This document shows, one piece after another, positions 59,001 through 64,000 of a stretch of DNA of 64,000 bases (the first letter of the stretch is position 1; each line of letters begins with the position of its first letter). The notes under the pieces are model-generated. The model made no database searches and was not told where the DNA came from. It was given only the letters and a program-made list of their open reading frames with translations. The stretch comes from Owenia fusiformis (lineage: Eukaryota; Annelida; Polychaeta; Sabellida; Oweniidae): positions 14,432,822 through 14,496,821 of the forward strand of contig CAIIXF020000008.1 in NCBI GenBank assembly GCA_903813345.2, written 5' to 3'. The translations under genes were made by a program, and so were the position numbers.

Positions 59001-62000
59001 CCTTTGTCTTCCAGGTAGAGACTTAAATATAACTGAGAATGGCTTACGAATAGTCTACAGGATGTTTGTAGCCCTATGGATATTCACAGGTTTAGCATGG
59101 TTAGCCCTTGTTCTCTCACAGGTAAACAATCAAATCGCATGGATTTAGGATATGAGCCCTGGACTCATTCCTCAAAACCTGAATCATTCCTCAAAAAGGT
59201 GTTATTTCAACCTTTGCACGAGATGCGCAAGAAGTTTAGGAAATAACGCCTGAGTGGAATGAATCAGCCACAATACATCTTGGGCTTCAATTCTTTTCAC
59301 ACATTGCAAATATTTTCAAAAAATCACCTAAAAGATATGAAATCACTTAAACCTGCACATCGCTCCAAAACGCAATATGTTGACATATATTGTTTTTACA
59401 TTTTTAAGCTCTAATATAAAGTTTATGTAAATAAAAATTGTTTTTTTCTGCGTTATATCAAAGAACAATCATTTCGTTAAAAAAAATAAAAAGGCGAATG
59501 CGGGATTCGAGCCCGGGCCTCCCGGGTGCTAAGCGAGAATTGTACCGCTAGACTTCCGTTTTATTATGAATGCTGGATGTAATTAAACGCTACTTAATTT
59601 GAATGCTATGATTCGGAAGTGACGTCACGTTCTTCATTTAGAAACCTTTTCAAAATCATATCGTCGGCGCCGATCGAAGCAATTCAATGAATAATCTTTG
59701 AAATGACACATTTATCGTAAGTATTTCTACACAAGATTTGCCCCATTTGTTCATCATTCTATAATCTTTCATTAGCTCAAAATGATAAAGTTCACCCCCG
59801 AAACAACCCAAGATTGCGTTTTGGGGCGATGTGCAGGTTTAAAGAACATATTTTCAATGAAACTTTTTTGCGAGGGTCAAGTTGGCAACGCATCAATTTC
59901 AATCTGTAGAGTCTAAGTTGTCACCTTTACAATCATTAGATTTTGACTGATAAACAAATGATACCAACACTATAGAGGTCTCATCACAGAGCTTCGGTAT
60001 GGGGATTTTTGACATGCCATTTTGAATTTATTAGTACTCATGTAATATTTGCTTGATATTTTTTATAGTATTTTCACAACTTGCTCATTATGCTCTTAGG
60101 CTACTTGTACAAATTTTCAGTGAATTTGGTTCATCAGTTGCTGGGAAAATACTTGGTAAAAAGTGTCTCATTTTTTGGGACACCCGATATATAACATTAA
60201 TAAGTTTAAATGTTACAACTTACTCCCGTCGAGAGCTACTTAGATTTTGAAAGTATAGCTCTCTATCGCTAGAATCAACAGCTTAAGAGTCCTGACTTCA
60301 AAGAAAATTCCAGGGAATTCAGCTGACTCATGTTGCACATTATATACCTGAAAATGTATCCTACATCGCCATCTTTCATTCAGCTCAACTATAGAACGTC
60401 TCACTGCCCTATGTATCGATCAGGACTTCATTTTATTGGTCGTGTCAAAAGTTTTGGCCAGGTATATTCAATATGGCGGCTTGACGTTTCCCAAGTTGCG
60501 CATGCGTCGATAATATTTCTGTTTAACCGCCATATTGGAAATGGGTATCGAACAAAAAACGATTAGAACTCCTGATCGCCATAGAAGCACATCCGCGATC
60601 CTACATGCACAGGGAAAGTAGACACATATGAGCCCATATGTAGGCTACAGTTTGAGACAAACAGTAAGCCGCTGACTGGCGCTGATCAAATTTAGATGTC
60701 ACAATTCTTCAGCTGGAGATCCTCACGACGGAGAGCTATACTTTCAAAATCTAACATGGTAGCTCTCGACGTGAGTAAGTTACAACTGTTTATCTAGTTT
60801 CAGGAGATACTACAGGATAGGATTGAGAAAAATGTAGACAATGGATGTAAATTACAAAAAGATGAGGTATGTACATGTAGTTGAAACATTTACATCTACT
60901 TGTACTTTATAGTACCCCACACAAGTTTTTGATAATAACTTTGACCCGTGATTTGAACACTCCATCCTTAACTATTTGTTATTAAATTTAGCACACATAA
61001 ATTAGAGGAAATTTCCAACATTGAAAATTTTTTATTAAGCCATATGATTTATAATGGTTAAAGGGCAGTAAGTTCAAAATGCTACACAGTTACCAGTGTT
61101 TTACCAAATTGCTACATTGTTTGAATGACTATGACATTACAGCTGTACAGTACATTTACTTGTACATTTACTTGTTAAGTTCATTAGAGTCTTCTGAGTA
61201 CAAAAATGAAAGGATTTGCAAGTGGTGAGGCTAACCCAAGTTAAACATATACTATTCATAAGTACCATAAATACAAGACTGCTTTGAGATGAAATTCAAT
61301 AAGATGAATATTGATAAGATAATGAGATAAAAGTCAATAAAATTGTTAAAATGAACAATTCATAGAATGATTTTATGACGTCAATTTGGTGAAAACCCAT
61401 TAATGACACCCTTGATTTGATTACTTGTAATTTTATTGTTATTGAAGTCAAATAAAAACAAAAAAATTTCAATGTTGGAAATTTCCTCTAGTTTATGTGT
61501 GCTAAATTTAATAACAAATAGTCAAGGATAGAGTGTTCAAATCATGGGTCAAAGTTATTATCAAAAACTTGTGTGGGGTACTATAAAACTGAAAAAGATT
61601 TTTTGTGTTTGTGTGTTTGATGAGCCAATGTAATGTAAAATCAGTATTTATGAATTAACTTCCAAGGCTTCCCAAGAAAATAAGTTTATTGTTTAAAATG
61701 TACATTCAAGGTATGATTTTGTGACATATTGAATGATAAGTTATTATGTCTCCATCATGAGTTGTCAAAATATTGTGACTCCTCCACCTACTCTGTGTTT
61801 TGCGATTGTCTTTTCTTTATCTTTCATGACAAATTCACCATTTTGAAGATGTAATTGGACCAAAGCAAGGACACCACGCATCACCTCTTGTATTATGAAG
61901 ATTGTTGTTTTGGACTCATAAGACTGATTTCTTCTCAAATGTTACTGGGAGATATTGTAATACAAAAACACCATAATCAACAGAGGTCTATGATATGGTT

Positions 62001-62364
62001 TAACAGTATGCCTGCCATAAATAGGTGTCTTTGTATTATTGATAAAACAAAAAGTGGAAGGAAAGCCATCTTGTTACAAAGAAAACATCCGTAGCTAGGA
62101 TTTGCCAAAAAATCCCAGGGGAGGTTCACTTTTGCGACGTTGGCCCAAAAATGGCCAAAATCACTTGAAAAGTACACAGAACAGTGAAAGCTGCATGATT
62201 TTGAAAGAATTTTGGCCAGGGGTGTTCGAACTCCCCAAACCTCTACTGGCTATGGGCCTGAATTAAGAGACTCATAGTGAATATATGAATCTATATTCCA
62301 GGTTAATGCTGAATCTACTGATGAGACAGAGCACAATGTCCCCCATTCAACTACTGACCTGTAA
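56001..62364 (+). CDS. Two-pore-domain K+ channel (TREK/TRAAK-like KCNK) with one in-frame stop
   Basis: K2P channels give background potassium conductance in the plasma membrane; two subunits, each with two pore loops, form the channel. Coding exons: 56001-56142, 56533-56694, 58044-58385, 59015-59121, 60804-60866 and 62302-62364, all GT-AG and in phase, for 292 codons plus stop. Order: short N-terminus, M1 (GLGLWLYLVLGGVVFHFLE), extracellular cap with a cysteine (NFSCVS) and N-T/S sites, P1 with TTIGYG split by an intron, M2 (FFIFYALFGIPFTAIILGG), M3 (TEIILGLTLFILLPALLFSL), P2 with TLTTVGFGDYVAG, M4 (FVALWIFTGLAWLALVLS), short acidic tail. Codon 200 is TAA (58337-58339) where the family has an aromatic residue (YF.F[IV]TLTT). 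Everything after it is preserved. So this is either a null allele, a young pseudogene, a sequence error or a recoded stop. The start ATG is immediately before M1. Confidence 0.9.
56143..58043 (+). other. K2P introns 1 and 2
   Basis: Intron DNA apart from exon 2. It contains two single copies of the module from the 23.5 kb MITE (about 56200-56256 and 56890-56926) and a GTTT repeat at 56707-56756. No further gene. Confidence 0.6.
58400..59014 (+). other. K2P intron 3 with a MITE
   Basis: Includes a partial copy (about 58668-58815, with an end-like CACCACAAG at 58410) of the MITE family described at 23.5 kb: ACAAGTAGTGACATATTG, then AACAAATGGCAAGTGATAAC. Confidence 0.55.
59351..59838. mobile_element. 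TTAA element with a tRNA-like insert
   Basis: Inverted ends ACCTGCACATCGCTCCAAAA and complement (TTTTGGGGCGATGTGCAGGT) are flanked by TTAA (59347-59350, 59839-59842), as for piggyBac or Kolobok. It lies in K2P intron 4. Between the ends is a tRNA-like sequence on the minus strand. No ORF. Confidence 0.8.
59493..59563 (-). other. tRNA-like sequence (Ala/Gly-like), probably not functional
   Basis: On the minus strand an A box (CTAGCGGTAC), an anticodon-like loop TTAGCAC after CTCGC, and a B box with T arm (GGGCTCGAATCCC) are at tRNA spacing, followed by a T5 pol III stop. The 5' and 3' acceptor strands pair only partly and the anticodon stem has a mismatch. It therefore looks like a tRNA pseudogene or SINE head carried by the surrounding element. 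Confidence 0.5.
60220..60778. mobile_element. TIR element with 8-bp duplication in K2P intron 4
   Basis: Inverted ends TTACTC.CGTCGAGAGCTAC extend for about 55 bp (through AGATTTTGAAAGTATAGCTC). The flanks are GTTACAAC on both sides (60212-60219, 60779-60786). Eight bases suggest hAT, but the ends are not classic. No ORF. It ends only 25 bp before exon 5, next to the splice acceptor. Confidence 0.8.
60910..61583. mobile_element. Mariner-type MITE with ~120-bp TIRs in K2P intron 5
   Basis: The TA-flanked ends TAGTACCCCACACAAGTTTT and complement continue as inverted repeats through GAACACTC, TAACAAATAGT and GGAAATTTCCAACATTGAAA, almost without mismatch. It is 674 bp with no ORF. Arm identity suggests a young insertion. 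Confidence 0.8.
62088..62261. mobile_element. Second copy of the CAGGCTCGTAGC element
   Basis: Sequence-related to 52044-52230; the left tip is shortened (CGTAGCTAGG) and the right tip reads GGCTATGGGCCTG. It lies in the last K2P intron. No target duplication was resolved. Confidence 0.6.
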
Positions 62365-62614
62365 CCACATAGACCACAGCATTGTCCCTCGGAATATGAT
62401 GTGATATCTTAGAATGGACTCAGATGTTGGTCAATCATATCTGTAAAAGTATATACAGTACAGTAAAAATTTGTTTGTGGTGCAGCTTTCACATAAGTAT
62501 CTGGTCTCCTTGATCTTTTCATCTGGAGAGCACTAGCCAAATTTCTATTGCAGCATACGAATACTGTATTTCAAGGGATTGTAGAGGAGCTGTTCTAACA
62601 TTTGACCATCATAA

Positions 62615-62620
62615 AATAAA
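62615..62620 (+). terminator. Poly(A) signal of the K2P gene
   Basis: AATAAA about 250 bp after the final stop codon. Only the last exon, not the premature stop, fits a normal 3' UTR length. Confidence 0.5.
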
Positions 62621-63019
62621 AAGTACATTTATAGATAATTCTAAGAAAAACAATAAGTCTTTATTGCTGCGTAACAGACTCTAAGCTTTCAAATGATGTA
62701 TGAACCATGACTGGGAGTCTTTTTGATCTATTTACTTGGAGAGCTCAACTGAAAATTATACACATGTACATGATTCAATCTGATATTTATTGAGCTGCTA
62801 ATTCACATACCTTGTTCCAATATAACACCAATGCCATTTTTATTTTACTCAGCAAATATAAAGGCATTAAGGTTAGCCAAATTGATCTTTATTTTTTCGA
62901 TATGATATTTCTTGATGAATGCATGTATTCAATTTTCACATTTTGAAGTAGGAGTACAAGCTGAACATATACACATGTATTGTAGTTATCCATTGCTTGG
63001 TAAAGAATGTTGAAAATAG
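62621..63019. other. Intergenic DNA before the right-edge ORF
   Basis: AT-rich DNA. No promoter, exon or repeat end for the following ORF was recognised. Confidence 0.4.
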
Positions 63020-64000
63020 AATAATAATCTTAGAAAACATACAATAACATGCATTCAAACTTTTGTTGGAGTATTGGTATTGGCCAAAGTTTCCATCAGA
63101 ACAATGATAGAGAAACCAAACTATAATTCACTGTCATCTGATATAGGGTGGATACTGCTACGCATGGGGTGCAGAGGAGCTTTGCCTATGATAAATACTA
63201 TTCATGAAGCTCAAATTATCCCTTTGTGGACTGGATACAATCACATGGTTGCAGCAAAGGAACAAACTATCACTGCAACTGCTTATCCACCAATCATAGA
63301 TGCCCCTCCTTCCAATATTGGAACGGTTTTTACGACTATGACAAAAAGCAAGGAAATGATGAATCATCTTGGGCAGCCGTATACTATACAAACATTTGAT
63401 CAACAGTTGTATAAGTTAGCCTTACAGGTTAAGTGGGATAAAACAGAGTTTGAAAACAGCATTATTAGACTAGGTGGCTTTCACATGATGTGTTGTTTTA
63501 TCTCTTGCATTGGAAAGATATGGGGTGACTCTGGGCTCAGGGATATCCTTGTCGAATCTGGAGTTTACGCAGCAAATACTGTAGATCAAATGCTACAGGG
63601 AAAGCAGTTTAAGAGGGCTTTACGAGGGATAGTACTGACATATGAAGCAGTGATGCAAACATTTCTTCTATCTTTCATTAAATGGTGTGAGGAAAATGAT
63701 AATGTATCTGAAATCTGGACTCATATTGATGATTGTGTCAATGCACATACAGAGGGTGGTGAGGCGATGAAAACCTCCAGAGAAGAATTTGAGAAAAGGA
63801 TTAAAGATAAACTGCTTCCACAACTGAATGAATACAAAGAATGGGGCTGCAACCAATCACCAACATTTTCTTTTTGGATAATGTTCCTAGAAGCTTGTGA
63901 AACCTTTCTTGAAAACCTAAGAGCGGAAAGAGGTGGTGATTGGGATATGCATCTGACAAGTGTGGCTAGGATGTTACCATACTTTTTTGGAGCAAACAAG
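63020..64000 (+). CDS. Unnamed conserved-looking protein, partial, open to the window edge
   Basis: A frame of 327 codons without a stop runs off the right edge; the preceding in-frame stop is at 63017-63019. Internal ATGs occur at 63104 and 63164, but the true start may be in another exon. Its composition is protein-like: aromatic- and cysteine-containing helices, not simple repeat. Landmarks are WTGYNHMVAA, HLGQPYTIQTFDQQLY, IIRLGGFHMMCCFISCIGK, GDSGLRDILVESGVY, MLQGKQFKRALRGIVLTYEA and TFSFWIMFLEACETFLENLR. I recall similar strings (LGGFH ... SGL.D.L.ESGVY ... ML.GK.YNRA.R.HKL) in multi-copy uncharacterised invertebrate proteins, but I cannot name the family. The fixed TFD and GGFH sites could be catalytic, for example in an RNase H-like fold; this is a guess. 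A mobile-element origin is possible. Confidence 0.65.

Overview
The window is nuclear DNA of a metazoan: intron-rich genes with GT-AG junctions, 3' UTRs with AATAAA signals, an AT-rich background and dense transposon debris. Five conserved animal genes and part of a sixth can be read. They are a goosecoid homeobox gene, the two paralogous mitochondrial complex I assembly/ATP-synthase-associated genes DMAC2L (ATP5S) and DMAC2 (ATP5SL), adenylosuccinate synthase, a two-pore-domain potassium channel, and an unnamed ORF running off the right edge. I infer a marine invertebrate, possibly an ambulacrarian deuterostome, but the phylum cannot be fixed by eye.

Layout. 1265-4787 (+): last two coding exons of goosecoid; its first exon lies left of the window or was not found. 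About 5915-7605: a dead LINE fragment with a mariner-type MITE inserted in it. 11783-14159 (-): DMAC2L, five coding exons. 14.2-20.3 kb: intergenic DNA made largely of foldback and TIR elements. 20300-22875 (+): DMAC2, four coding exons, head-to-head with its paralogue. 23-26 kb: a MITE and a tRNA-derived SINE. 26129-49170 (-): a complete 12-exon adenylosuccinate synthase gene. Its intron 3 carries an L1/Tx1-like LINE with an intact 1220-residue ORF2, and its intron 1 carries a minisatellite that has amplified the exon 2 splice acceptor plus several nested transposons. 49.2-56.0 kb: a gene-free stretch of MITEs, a 31-bp minisatellite and a 2.8 kb foldback element. 56001-62364 (+): the K2P channel, six coding exons, all junctions in phase but with one in-frame TAA in the second pore. 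63020-64000 (+): an open, unnamed reading frame.

The genes do not form a pathway, although DMAC2L and DMAC2 are paralogues with matching intron positions and phases. From general knowledge of the human map, GSC, DMAC2L, ADSS1 and KCNK10/KCNK13 all lie on chromosome 14, so the group may preserve an ancestral linkage block. Much of the remaining sequence is non-autonomous DNA transposons, many with clear target-site duplications (TA, TTAA, 5, 8 or 9 bp), which allows a detailed insertion history to be read.
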